DNA from: Sipunculus nudus
Taxonomy: Eukaryota; Annelida; Sipuncula; Golfingiida; Sipunculidae
Assembly: GCA_026874595.1 (NCBI GenBank)
Contig: CM049316.1
Location: 42,981,695-43,045,694, forward strand
Direction: 5' to 3'
Length of the DNA stretch: 64,000 nt
Below, piece after piece: positions 26,219-37,914 of the stretch. The position numbers and the translations under genes were made by a program. The notes below the pieces were generated by a model. The model saw nothing but the letters and a program-made list of their open reading frames with translations, was not told where the DNA came from and did not search any database. Each line of letters begins with the position of its first letter. Within the stretch, counting starts at the first letter, position 1.

Positions 26219-26653
26219 TGTTACCTAACACTTAAACCTTCAGAAAAGATGTTTCACTTCTGCATTCATTTCCTATTTATATAGTGAGTTTATACAATAT
26301 AATTGTTGTGTTTACCGTAGTAATGTTTCTTTATATAAAAAATAATTACATGTCACTTCTTATTAATATCCATAATTAGAGTTGAGCATTGGCTATTAAA
26401 TAATTACTTAAAATTTTATTTTGGAATTCCTTAATGTATCGTTCCAATAATATATAATATGTTGCGGCGAAACAGTCTTTTTTCCTGTCAAAACATGGGT
26501 ATGTAACGATTTTTTTTAAATATTTTCTTTTGTTATAGATAGAAAATATTTTTATTAATATACCTTTATGTTTTCATATCTCATATACATAAATATATTC
26601 ATAATCCACATTTCAAATAATGGAATGTATCTATTCATTTTTTACATTTCGTA

Positions 26654-26690
<37 letters not shown>
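24326..26690 (+). repeat. Higher-order tandem repeat: two 1148-bp A-B units plus a partial
   Basis: 24326-25473 and 25474 to about 26640 are almost identical at a constant 1148-base offset (landmarks at 24815/25963 and 24982/26130). Inside each, an A half of about 656 bases and a B half of about 490 bases are diverged copies of each other, sharing CATTTCGTAAAC, GATGTTTCACTTCT and ATAATTGTTGTGTTTACCG. The TA run inside copy 2 is 14 bases longer. A further partial unit starts at 26645. The small ORFs here only read through the repeat. Confidence 0.85.

Positions 26691-26692
<2 letters not shown>
26658..26692. repeat. (TA)n microsatellite
   Basis: TA run ending the tandem array. Confidence 0.9.
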
Positions 26693-26695
<3 letters not shown>

Positions 26696-26719
26696 ATAGA
26701 TATATTTATCTGCGTGCTT

Positions 26720-27540
26720 GTAACCTTTGCTATATTTATCAAAATACTCTATGAATAACCTTGATCTGGTAGTTTTAAGGCGAGTTACTCCACACCCTTA
26801 CAAAGGCCGGAGAGGGGGGAGGGACACCCTTGTCGCACTCCTCTTTGGGTGGGAACATCCATCCGTTTTATTGTATTCAATTTTCTCTCTCTGTGAACAA
26901 AACATTTACCAAATGTTTAAACTCAAGACCAAATCCAAAAGATTCAAATGCCAAACTTATGTTATTTTTTTTAAATCGTGATATCATGGCCCTTCATAAA
27001 GTCTGCCTGATCAGGCGCCACGATGTGGTGGAAAACCTTCTGCAAGTGAAGTTCTAGGACTTTGGCAATTAGCTTATAGTCTGTATTAGTATTACTAATT
27101 GGTCGCCAGTCACCCAAATCTTCTTTTGGCAGTCCCTTTCCTTTATGTAAAAGAGTAATTACCCTTTTCTCTGACAATTTTTATTTTTATTATTAATAAT
27201 TTCCCGCTTTCGAAGGCCGCATTATAAGAATTAACTATCCTAACTTTAATCCTCGACCAAAAGAATTTATAAAATTCTATGGTGAGGCCGTCGAGGACCG
27301 GACTTGAGCCTTTTTTTCATTTCACTTGTGGCTGTATGACATTATGTGGAATTTACTGCCCTTTATTTTTCATTTGTATGTCTAAGCTGGGTATATTGAC
27401 GTCCATAGGGAAGTTTCTGAAAGCCTCCAAGGAATCTGAGGAATCTGAAGATTTTGAAGCTAGCTTGTACAGTTTACGATAATTCTTATCATACAGCTTT
27501 GTAGCCGCCAAAGCAGTATAATTAACTTTTTTTTTCAAAA
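26720..27540 (-). pseudogene. Decayed LINE reverse-transcriptase region
   Basis: Minus-strand blocks appear in the correct order but in different frames. They are an SGPR/PGPDG-like linker with DGLTIEFYKFFW (about 27215-27290), RVITLLHKGKGLP and DWRPISNTNTDYKLIAKVL and the following APDQADFMKG (26971-27177). Next is a FGFGLEFKHLVNVLF-like block (about 26890-26940), and then NGWMFP and GVRQGCP (about 26810-26860). These are reverse-transcriptase motifs 0 to about 4 of an L1/Tx1-like non-LTR element. The FADD-type catalytic block was not found, and frameshifts and stops separate the pieces. Residues upstream to about 27540 look like the connector before the polymerase. Confidence 0.8.
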
Positions 27541-27903
27541 TAACTCGGATAGCAATGAATCTGTATAATGCAAATCATTGCCAGACAGCATGCATAAAGT
27601 TGCAGTTTTCTTACTAGCATATACACTACGCATTTTGAGCCAAAACATGCTACTATAGATCAGCATTTATGTTTAGGACGTTAACAAACTTTTGCGAGGG
27701 TATGTATTTAATCATATTTCTATTACATATATATTTAGTCCATTTTATGACAACAAAGCCATCAAATTGAGGTTCAGTGTATAAGTAAACGTCAAGTAGT
27801 AAACAGAAGGTTTTAACGGGTTCTTAGATATCAACTCCGCTTGTTAAACGATGCTTCGCGATACCCTTGCTGCGTTTCATTCAGTCATCACGCTGACAGC
27901 AAC
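27541..27903. other. Non-coding DNA between the LINE and the PLAT-PAN gene
   Basis: No coding signal. A minus-strand ATTAAA (27707-27712) could serve as the gene's polyadenylation signal, about 450 bases past its stop. Confidence 0.4.
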
Positions 27904-28129
27904 AGAAACATAATGGAAACGAGGAGAGACAATCCAAATATAACTGTTTTAACTGTGAAGTTATTATTAAGAAATAAGACTTTTAAACCAATAAAGTCAT
28001 GGTTAATGACAGGTTAAAAAGAGAAACATAATGGAAATGAGAAGAGAAAATCCAAATATAACTGTTTTAACTGTGAAGTTGTTATTAGGAAATAAGACTT
28101 TTAAACTAATAAAGTCATGGTTAATGTCA
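27904..28129 (+). repeat. Tandem duplication, 118-bp unit, in the presumed 3' UTR
   Basis: AGAAACATAATGGAAA starts both units (27904 and 28022), and GTCATGGTTAATG closes both. The two differ at a handful of positions. It lies just beyond the stop codon of the minus-strand PLAT-PAN gene. Confidence 0.9.
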
Positions 28130-28155
28130 TATATGAAGCTGCTTCTAGTGCATTT

Positions 28156-30883
28156 TTATGCTAGAACCTCCATGATTTCTAAATATTCACAAGGTTCTTC
28201 AAGTCCGAACTCTGTGGTACTTCTGTTGACGAGGAGTTCACAAACGTTACCTATGATATTGACTCCTCTACAAGCATTTGTCTTGATGCATAATCTTGCA
28301 CAGACCATTGGATTGTTACTCCCCATGACATGCTGTGAAATTATATCCCCAGTCGCCTTACTACCTCGACCGTTCGAGATAAAGATTTTCACAATAGGGT
28401 CCACTGAAATAATAGTACAACAAAAATGATTACAATGCCTGCTGTTCCTTATGACACAATTGTGATGTAGAATATTCTGTTACAATGGCTGCACATGTGA
28501 CATTTGGCATTATTGTCTTGACACTTCAACAATAGTTGTGAGATTACAATGCTGTTATCATATGTCAAATAACGTTTACTATAGACTTGAGGATGTTTAT
28601 AAATGTTTCCGCGTATTACAACGTGACTATTGTTCTGATGTTCTAAATGCGTAACAGACTATTCTCATAGATTATAATGATTGTTTCCTTGTGCATTTTT
28701 TTATTGTGAACAGTGTCTAGTTTGGAATATTGAATCTTTTAACAAGCATTAAGTGATGTACAGACACGCAAGGGGGTGGGTGTTTTTGGCACAGTTTATG
28801 ATAGATTAGTGTTACCAGGCTGTAATGGCTTATACACAATAGCTTTCTGAGTGGCGGAAGATTGAGTTATTGTACTGAAATAATAGGGTTCGTGTTTTTA
28901 AATCAATGATAAATTAGGTGTTTGGAACAACACGAGAGTTGTTAGTGTGGACCAGATTTGCTTCTTCCTCGGCATATATTATACAGCATTGTCTAGCATT
29001 TATCTAGCATTGTGGACGGCGCAGTTGTATAAAGCAATATATTACCTTGTGAGGTGATCAGGTGATACAAATGTTGACCCTCCGTTCGGTCTGTAGAAAG
29101 TACGCAGAAACATGTAGCATTCCAGAGGCGATTAGTTGATAAGTCCGTTATTTCAACCTGTGAAATATTCAGACCAACACCACAAAATGATCAGATCACC
29201 ATTTACTACAAACAGCATCATAGAGTAGCAAATAAAAATCATGATGGTAGATAGTATTCATTTTATCGGTTATTCTTGTGATTATTTTCTTCACGTAATC
29301 GGTCGCACATTACTAATTAAAACAAATATTATCCAAAAAGATCAAAAATTTATGTGAATATCTAACAATCGACAAATATTTTAGAACAATAGTGTGATCT
29401 GAATATAAAACAAACTGTAAAGTAATTTCCTCATAAAAATATTTTGGTCATAACAGTTATTCAGAAGATGATCTTGAAAACGTCTATATTTACATATTCC
29501 AGATGCCATGCATTTTTGGTGTGGAGTTCTACGTCAATCGCGAAAAGATTACCGATATCTACCGCGGCAGGAACTTTCTTCAGTGTCATTCTACGAAACA
29601 CCAGGTAGACAAACATAGGCCTTCATGACTATTCGGTTATAGCGCTTAATAGAAAGCATACACTCCTTTCTACGGTGGATGTCAAGCATGTTACAAAAGA
29701 AATGTTGGGAAAAAGTGAGAGACGATTGGTTTTAATCCGAAACAGTAATATGTGGGGCTATCACTATTTCTTTTATTTATTATATATTTAATGCTATTCA
29801 CTGAATCTGTCCCGGGCATTATTTATTTATTGTGATTCCATGAGTAGAATAAACATTTTTAAACTTAGTACTTAAAAACAATATTTTATTTCCTAAAGCC
29901 GAAAAAACGAGTATAATAGAGGCCATTGTAATTTTAAGAGCTCTTAATTTGTAATATACATACAAATGATTGAACAAAAATGGTCGCATTACAGATGTTG
30001 TCTATTATTAACAAAACAATTACTCACTGAGCTCTCTGCATATGTTTAGTAAAAGATATCAATCCAGAATCCGACTTTGTTCCATAAAACTTTACCGACA
30101 CAGGCCCTGGAGTCTCCGCATATTTTCTGTCGCTCGTCTTGAAGGCCAACTTATAATCACCGGCTAGAGAAAAGAACGAAGTATTTACATAGGAAATAAT
30201 CCGGTTAAATAAAAATAAATAAAAAAGTCTCCTCTTTAGTTCCATAATACACAATATTAAATTGTTCATGAATATTTATTCTTTATTTTTTTATTACAAA
30301 AATATTTTATAAGGAAAGCCCATCGAGCTTATTGCTGTTATTCAACAGAGTTGCTTAACAACATTCATTAAAAAAAGTACATGGATTAAATATAGAAACA
30401 ATGACATGCTATAGCGACTCAAAATAGCCTACTTGCAAAACACATATATCAGCCAATCAATAAATAATAATCATATACATTTTAAGAATACATGCAATTA
30501 AAAGTAGATTTATAAATGACCCGATATCACACCATAGAGAAAAATCGTTTCAAATCTCTCTAAAATACGGAAATAGATGTTATAGTTCGCATTACAGCTT
30601 GAAATATCATCCGTTCGGAAGGTGCCGAATAAGCTAATGAAGATATTCTGACTTTCGTTTAAGTACAAACAAATTGTTTTAATTTTTGAGTTGTACATAG
30701 ACCGTTGTTAAATACATGTATCAAATACCGGCTAAGGAGGATGGTTTAAATCAAAGTAAACCACAGAAAGTATATATAAAAGTAATAAGATATCTAATTT
30801 ATTTATTTATATTGATTTGTTGAGTAATAACTTAGTCTATGTAAAGGCGTCACTCTTTCTATTTACCTTCACTTCGACTAAGA

Positions 30884-30924
<41 letters not shown>

Positions 30925-31118
30925 GTAGAACATTGTTGTAAGTGTATAAAAAATAAAAAAGTAAATTTAAACTATACTTTTTAGAATATATGAAATAATA
31001 TCGTAGCAACATTTCTCAAACCTATATTCTTCAGGCTTCCTAACAACAAATAGCAGATGATCGCGACACTCATTTTCCAAGCTGAGTAACAACAGAACAT
31101 GCTCATGTTCGCTGTGTC
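28156..31118 (-). CDS. PLAT domain-PAN/Apple domain protein, last six exons
   Basis: Six minus-strand exons join without breaking phase: 31118-31022, 30633-30533, 30163-30028, 29590-29494, 29157-29046 and 28403-28156 (TAA at 28158-28156). Five exons have clear acceptors (for example TCTTCACTACAG, TTCTTTTCTCTAG, TTTCACAG). Donors are GTTTGA (weak), GTGTGA, GTGAGT, GTAAAT and GTAATA. Exons 3-5 form a PLAT/LH2 beta-sandwich of about 114 residues: YKLAFKTSD and VSVKFYGTKSDSG, then DIGNLFAIDVELH and WHLEYVEITDLST. The last exon is a PAN/Apple module with CARLCIKTNACRGVN and CELL. Exons 1-2 encode an unrecognised segment, and the N-terminus is not found. PLAT domains bind lipids or proteins, and PAN modules bind proteins or glycans. 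A secreted or membrane-exposed role is inference; no signal peptide is in view. Confidence 0.75.
30886..30919. repeat. (TA)n microsatellite in an intron
   Basis: TA run between the first two exons of the PLAT-PAN gene model. Confidence 0.95.
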
Positions 31119-32270
31119 CTGTAGTGAAGAGATAAACATTTAGACGCACGCCAATTTTACCACTTTGTCCATGGGCCAGACACTTTTTCGGTATCAGAAA
31201 GGTAGCAAATTCTATCATACCTTTTTGGAAAGCTTATTACCTCTACTTTACATTTCTGTATGATAGCAGTGCCAAATGAGTAGCTTATTGTCTGTTACAA
31301 GCCTCTAAACTCGGAAAATGAAAACGTCATTTTATCAGAAATGTTGACAAAGTAAAATGGGGTCAGGGAAACAAAAATGACAACAGATTAGCTTTCACTG
31401 GTCTTATCTTCACATTTGATGCGGCATATGAAAGCACAAAAGGCAAATATTCCATTTAAAGTCATTGCAGGTTCATATAAAATATATTAAGGATATATGA
31501 CGTCAAAATACCATGTGACCAATTTGATTTGAAAAGTTTTACTTCTATTGCAGACACCAATAGTTCTTTAGTTGCGGAGGTTCCGTGTGCATGACATGTC
31601 CCTGATATTAATCCTCACATTTGTTTACTAGACCATTTGATATAACAAAAAAAGTAGTGCTAGACTTCTGGTAAACCGGCAATAAATCGAAAAAATGACG
31701 TCATAAGCCATACCAATGAATGCTTAAAAAAAGCATTTAGGGATAGGGGAAACAGAAACTGCTATATTTTTAGATCTACTGATCGCAAAATAATGAATTA
31801 CTACTTAAAATGTCTGTATTTAAGTTTTCTATACACTGGAATGATCAATGTGCAACATAGATCGAATAATCAGGCCATCAAAGGTCAAAAGGTCACGAAA
31901 TAGAGGCTAAAGTGAAAATTTCATATCTTCAGGCATAACAGTTCCGAGAGTTATGCAAATGCTTGTATTTGCAGAACAAATCATGAATTCATCCTAGAAG
32001 ATAATTATTAAGACATTTATTTGCAATTTATTGTGTTTTTTACTGCCATTATGCAAAGAAAATAATGGCAAAAGAAGGCAAATTAACAAATTTGAGTGTT
32101 TTCAGTCCGGTTATCTTAAAAAGTGTAGTCTTTGTGAGGAAATCACCGTTTACAATTAAATGTTACCCAAGTTATAAATCTTATATTCTGTTTGCTCACA
32201 TATTTAATATATGAAGCTTTATGGTGGACAAATAAAGGTCAAAATCCAGGTTAAACTGATTTCCAACATT
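31119..32270 (+). repeat. Inverted repeat, left arm
   Basis: Reverse complement of 34985-36110 over about 1.1 kb. Shared landmarks, read on the plus strand, include GGTATCAGAAAGGT (31190), ATGATAGCAGTGCCAAATGAG (near 31260), ATATGACGTCAAAATACC (31496) and TTGCAGAACA (31970). The arms differ by scattered substitutions and small indels. The left arm lies just upstream of the first recognised exon of the PLAT-PAN gene. A much weaker, displaced copy of part of the arm follows at about 32385-32520. Confidence 0.85.
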
Positions 32271-33628
32271 GAGAAAATGACAGCTTTCTACTGAAGACAA
32301 ATTAAAAAAGAAGTATTGCAATTGCAAACTTTAATGTTTTTCTTAGTGGCTTAAAGTTTATTTCTTGTTATCTCTCTTTTGCATTCCTGCATGATAGCAG
32401 TGTCAAATAAGTAGCTTCATGTCAATTATGACCTTTAAATCTTTAAGCGCATAGAAATGCTAAACTGAAAATCAGAGAAAATGGAACCAGAGGGAGGAAA
32501 ATAAAAACGGCAGAAACCTGGCTCTCCCTTGTGATATCTTCCCACTTGATATATCATTTTACAGAGAAATAATAGCTTTTGATCACGGTCAATCATTATG
32601 TTGCGAGCTTCAAATATGCAAGGGCATGCAGGGTCAAAGTAACACAGTAAAAATGCGTGGAGCTTATTTGTTTGGAGACAGATGTTAGATGCAAAATAAA
32701 TTCACTGTTTGGTGAAGATCTTGAAAAAATAGTTTGAATTTTTCATTTGAGTGGAACTTAAGGCAGCTAATTGACAATGGCCTAACACGATGATCCCGTC
32801 TATGGGAAAGGAGGGGGAAGGGGAGGAGGTAAAATGACGTGTAAGGGCTATTTACACCCGCGTACCACCTGACCATGCGTAATCACAACAGTTGCTCAAT
32901 CAACGTGGTACATTTAAAAAACCTCCCAGCCCCTTCCAGCAAAATCTGCTCAAAATCGCCATACCATCATTGTTTTATACATAAAATTATTTAAAGTGAG
33001 ATGATTAATGCGAGTGTATTATAATAAGTTACACAGACACAAAGACAATTTGTCTGCTGTGTGTCTGTTTCGGTTTTGTTAGGAATGTATGTTGCATTAC
33101 TTAAAATAACATGCCTTACAATTAAAAAATGTATGGTCCTATTATATTTATAATTGTAATATTATTAATAATCATATATATATATATACATATATGTGTG
33201 TGTGTGTGTGTGTGCGCGCAACTTAGGGATACATCTATATAAACCAGATTATGTGAATCTGACAATAGTGAAAGAACACCACCAAGAGATGAAAAGATTA
33301 TTTATTAACACTTGCCTCGATTAATATAGGCACAATATCTCTATGAAGCTTGATGCAAAAAGCAACAGCTGAGATAAAAACCTGTCGCTCATAAACGAAA
33401 ACATCTTCAGATGCTGGAGTATGCAGTCACTCCATTCGGTGCCACCTTAACAATAAACCAGTGGCTGTAAGTCTTCAGATCAATGTATACAGGGATGGCC
33501 CTTAGTCCGCAGTCTGTCCAACTGGCCTTGCCTCCGAAGACAGACTACAATTTGTCTACATTTACACAGTTAACTTGTATTTTTTACAGTTACATGGGTC
33601 TGTTCTATAGCAAGACACACATTGTGTG

Positions 33629-33675
<47 letters not shown>

Positions 33676-34227
33676 TACGGATTTATTACAAAATTTTATT
33701 AACAACAGTTTTTGTATAGGCAATCATGTTTTATTTCTAATGATTATAAATGAATAAAACCCCGCTCTTTAATCATTTCTTTCTGTCTATTTATTTGCAG
33801 AATATTATTCTGCAATGGAAAGGAAAAAAATATAAATATTGTTACTCAGAAGCTGAAGTTTAAAGTGCATATCATTATTTGACAGCAGATTAAATCATAT
33901 TTTAACGTGTTTGATGAAGAAACACGAATTTTATTCCCTTTTCTGCCACTCAAGTGATTTCTATTTGTATCAAACAGTTTTGGGAAATATTCTAGGAACT
34001 GCATTTAGTAACTTGGCTTTGTATCTCGATATGATATAAAATGCTGATATAAAAATAATTGTAAAAATGACATACTTGAATTATTCATTAAAAAATATTA
34101 TAACAGCACAGAAAGATTGTTTGTTTTACCTGTCCTCTAAAATTAGAATTCATTGTCAGTCTATTCTAACTTATTCAATGTATACCGGTAATTTGATTAC
34201 TGGTATTTGATTTGATTTGGTACTTAC
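32271..34227. other. Spacer of the inverted repeat, mostly unassigned
   Basis: Contains (TA)n(GT)n microsatellites at 33173-33218 and 33629-33674, and a degenerate echo of the repeat arm. A missing internal exon of the PLAT-PAN gene would be expected between here and 31118, but I could not place it. Confidence 0.4.
33629..33674. repeat. Compound (TA)n(GT)n microsatellite
   Basis: TA run changing directly into a GT run. A similar TA/GT array is at 33173-33218. Confidence 0.95.
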
Positions 34228-34345
34228 AATCAGGGATCCTTGCACACGGTTGCAAAAAAATATCCAAGGTGCTCTGGTGAACTCTTCGTGAGATTGCCGC
34301 ACAACAAATATGCTGCTACATGCAGTATGACGGTGCGAATATTTC
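34228..34345 (-). CDS. Candidate internal exon, function unknown
   Basis: A TTTATCTCATTTAG acceptor and an exact GTAAGT donor bound 118 bases. Only one frame is open: one leading base, then 39 codons, ending on a complete codon. The product has two cysteines and a TRAPWIFFC block but no domain I recognise. It may belong to the PLAT-PAN gene, since it is on the same strand 3.1 kb upstream. The phases do not join directly to the 31118 exon, so at least one exon would be missing between them. Confidence 0.45.
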
Positions 34346-34984
34346 CTAAATGAGATAAAACTGCCTTTCAACATATTTGACATCTGGAGATATAATACAG
34401 ATATTTTGATATTTAGATTATCAAAAAAATATATTGAAACTAACTATTTTGTTTTTATTTCCTAGCTCTTTCCCCTGGTACATTTATGAGGTATTGTGAT
34501 TCTTTGGTGCATTTGGTCTTAAATATAGTGTTCATTTATGTTAATTTTGGATTCTATGTACAAACATATATTGTAATGTTTTATATTTCATAACTCGAAT
34601 ATATTTCAATGCAGTGGGGTAAGAGGTGGGTGTATCCAGGTAGAAATTCATTTAAAATAACAGAAAGTCCAGTGAATGGTGAAACATTAATGATGTACTT
34701 GTAAAACGCCCCCTGGACTTGTTTCACTATATCTTAAATTCTGAAAATCTGACAGGTCCTTAGCAGAGGTTAAAGGCTGCGATAGAGAAAAACAGTCAAA
34801 ATCCCATCTTAAAGTAAAACGTTACTGATACTAAACTATTTTGAGGAATCAAATTACCTACCATTGAGTCACAGTGCAAATTGTATAAACACTAAGATTA
34901 TATGCCTTTGTTTGTTGCACATGCTAAAACATGATTATATTTACAAACTTAACACATGTGTTATTCTATGCGAGCTGGTAATGC

Positions 34985-36110
34985 AAAAAGCTGTATTCTG
35001 ACCTTTATTGGTCCACTTTACATTTGTCAAATACATGTGCAAACAGAATTAAAGATTTATATCTTAGGTAACATATTATTTATATGTTAAAGGTAATATC
35101 ATCAAATAGACAACAGTTTTTTTTAAGATTACGGGACTAAAAACACTCAAATTGGTTAATTTGCCTTCTTTTGCCATTAACTTTTCTTTGCATAATGGCA
35201 GTGAAATTGCAAATAAATGTCTTAATAATTATCTTCTAGGATGATTTCATGATGTGTTCTGCAGATACAAGCATTTGCATAAGTCTCGGAACTGTTATGC
35301 CTGAAGATATAAAAATTTCACTTTAGCCTAAATTTTGTGACCTTTTGACCTTTGATGGCCTGATTATTCGATCTATGTTGCATATTGTTCATTCCAGTGT
35401 ATAGAAAACTTAAATACAGACATTTTAAGTGGTAATTCATTATTTTTCTATCCGTAGATCTCAAGATAAAACAGTTTATGTTTCCCCTACCCCTAAATGC
35501 TTTCTTTTAAAGCAGCAATGGCTTATGACGTCATTTTTCGATTTATTGCCGGTTAACCAAAAGTCTACCACCACTTTTTTGTTATGTCTAATGGTCTAGT
35601 AAACAAATGTGAGGATTAATGTCAGGGACATGTCATGCACACGGAACCTCCGCAACTAAAGAACTATTGGTGTCTGCAATAGAAGTAAAACTTTTCAAAT
35701 CAAATTGGTCACATGGTATTTTGACGTCATATATCCTTAATATATTTTATATGAACCTGTTATGACCTTAGATGAAATATTTGCCTTTTGTGCTTTCATA
35801 TGCCGCATCAAATGTGAAGATAAGACCAGTGATAGCTAATCTGTTGTCATTTTTGTTTCCCTGACCCCATTTTACTTTGTCAACATTTCTGATAAAATGA
35901 CGTTTTCATTTTCCGAGTTTAGAGGCCTGTAATAGATAATAAGCTACTCATTTGGCACTGCAATCACACAGAAATGTAAAGCAGGGGTAATAAGCTTTCC
36001 AAAAAGGTATGATAGTATTTGCCACCTTTCTGATACCAAATTCAAAATAGGCCACCTGGCCCATGGACTAACCCCTTTACTATAATATGTTTCCTCCTGG
36101 GCGTAATCAT
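34985..36110 (-). repeat. Inverted repeat, right arm
   Basis: Reverse complement of the left arm at 31.1-32.3 kb. Its outer end (about 36070-36120) resembles, in decayed form, the exon at 31022-31118 (GGGCGTAATCATACACCAGC versus GGACACAGCGAACATGAGC), with stops. The duplicated segment therefore once included an exon. Confidence 0.85.
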
Positions 36111-36529
36111 ACACCAGCAAATGTTCAATGTCAGGTAAGCTGACAGTTATACCATGAACACTGATTTAGTAACACATTGTTCAAAGTTTTTTTAACGCTT
36201 TACCTTTAAATTTCACATTGCCATACATTTATCAATTTATAACATATTATAACATATTATTATTGTTTTACACTCCATTCATTTGCTGTTGTAGTTTTGT
36301 GATTTCCCGAAAATAAGCTAACCCTATATGGACCGTTTTCTGTAGATTTGTTTCTCTATATAGCAAGGTTTCTTTACATGTCATACTTCCTTTGAGACTC
36401 GCGATGCCGTCTTTATCTGCGCACTTGCGCGAGACTCTTCCCTACAACTGCTAACACTGGCACAGCTTACAGAATTATATACATGATGTCGCTTTATTTT
36501 GTGTCACTATGTATATATTAATCTAATAT
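36111..36529. other. Non-coding DNA, nothing recognised
   Basis: No exon or repeat recognised between the right arm and the plus-strand candidate gene. Confidence 0.35.
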
Positions 36530-37914
36530 ATGGCCAATACGCTGTACAATCATTATATAGCTCCCTCAAAACAAGGTTTCCCCGTGCTAAAACTTGCTCT
36601 TGCTAAAATCCTCCCATGCCTTAACCCTCGATCACTGAAAAGGGCAACAGGCGCGATTCAACGCCCTGTAACTAATTTTGTCCTGACATTTCATATATTC
36701 AATATTCAATACATTTTTAGTATAACAAGGTGCAACCTAAACATTATTAAAATGTTGTTATGGCCGAGCACATGCACAGATATTAAATGTCGCATATATA
36801 ATAGGTCTTGCGGGGTGCTTACACACGAAAGATTTGAAGAAATCGGCACTGTTCAGCGACTGTCAGGAGATCCTGCTTTGGTCGTCAGGTGGCTATCTCA
36901 GAAAGCGCGTCCTCTTGGAAGCTTTGGGGTTGATAACAGGATTCCCAAATTTGATCTCACTCTTGTCTGGCGCTTATTCTCTCTTACCTGTCAATGTAAG
37001 AAAGTAATGTTCCAACTGCATTTATCTGTTTCTTCTATAATCATGTTCATGCCATGAAAGCATACTGAACATCTTAATGGTTTAATAAGCTAATGTGATT
37101 CATAAATATCGTTCATATTGTGCTACGAAATGTTATATTCACAGTGTCCGGCTTGAATACGCAATGGATCAGACACTTCTACATAACGAAACTACTTTCA
37201 GGAACTAAATTTATTCTTCAAGGTAAGAGAGCACTGAATACCACAGCTTTATGTCTCTGTAACCTCGGGCGTCGCCCACCGTTCATAGAAGTGTCGTATG
37301 GAGCCGAGGTAACAGGTTACCCATAATAAAAGAAGGAGACGGTTGAATATCAAAATTATATGTCTATGTAACCCCAGGCATTGCCCCCCGTTTATAGCAG
37401 TGCCGTATGGAGGTGAGGTAACAGATAACACCTAACCAAAGAAGGAGACGGTTGAATATCAAAATTATATGTCTCTGAAACCTCGGGCGTCATCCACCAT
37501 TTACAGTAGTGCTGTATGAAGGTGAGGTAACAGGTAACAAGCACTCAAGGAAGGAGAGAGTTGGGTATCACAGTTATATTCCTCTGTAACCTCGGGCGTG
37601 ACCAGCCGTTCACAGTAGTGTCGTATGAAGGTGAGTTAAGAGGTTACTCATACGCAAGGAAGGAGAGCGTTGAATATCACAGTTATATGTCTCTGTAACC
37701 TTGGGCATGACCCAACGTTCATAGAAGTGTCGTATGGAGGTTAGATAACAGGTTTCACATACTCAAGGGAGGAGAGTGTTGAATGCCACAATGTTTCAAT
37801 CTTGCTAGGAAACGTAATGGCCTATCAGCTACGAACCAGACTTCTTCCTGGGTTTACTAACTTAACCTTTGCTTTTTTTTCTTTGTTACAGTTCAAGACC
37901 CGTTCAGTACATAA
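36530..37914 (+). CDS. Candidate plus-strand gene, last three exons
   Basis: A 3' end can be assembled from exon 1 ending at 36995 (donor GTAAGA), exon 2 at 37145-37222 (acceptor ATATTCACAG, donor AAG|GTAAGA) and exon 3 at 37892-37914 (acceptor TTTTTCTTTGTTACAG, stop TAA at 37912). Phases agree at both joins. Exon 1 is open back to 36530, but its true 5' border is unknown; the coding-like part starts near 36780. The final residues read QWIRHFYITKLLSGTKF and then VQDPFST. The W...I.....G..F pattern resembles the last strands of a PLAT domain, but this is weak. The gene points away from the PLAT-PAN gene across the inverted repeat, suggesting head-to-head paralogues. No AATAAA is close downstream. 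Confidence 0.4.
37223..37800 (+). repeat. Minisatellite with 109-110 bp period, five-plus units
   Basis: Unit landmarks (GTTGAATATCA and variants) fall at 37231, 37341, 37450, 37559, 37669 and 37778, so the period is very regular. Each unit also has CTCTGTAACCTCGGGCG and GTCGTATGGAGGTGAGGTAACAGG blocks. The array begins at the splice donor of the preceding candidate exon and fills most of the intron. Confidence 0.9.

Noticed and set aside
28031-28429. 132-residue plus-strand ORF
   Set aside because: It is the antisense shadow of the PAN exon and the duplicated 3' UTR. The minus strand has the cysteine pattern, acceptor and phase agreement.
33900-34010. Possible missing exon between 31118 and 34228 on the minus strand
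   Set aside because: An open stretch follows an AAATGCAG acceptor, but the only phase-compatible donor (GTGGCA) is poor, so it was not added to the gene model.
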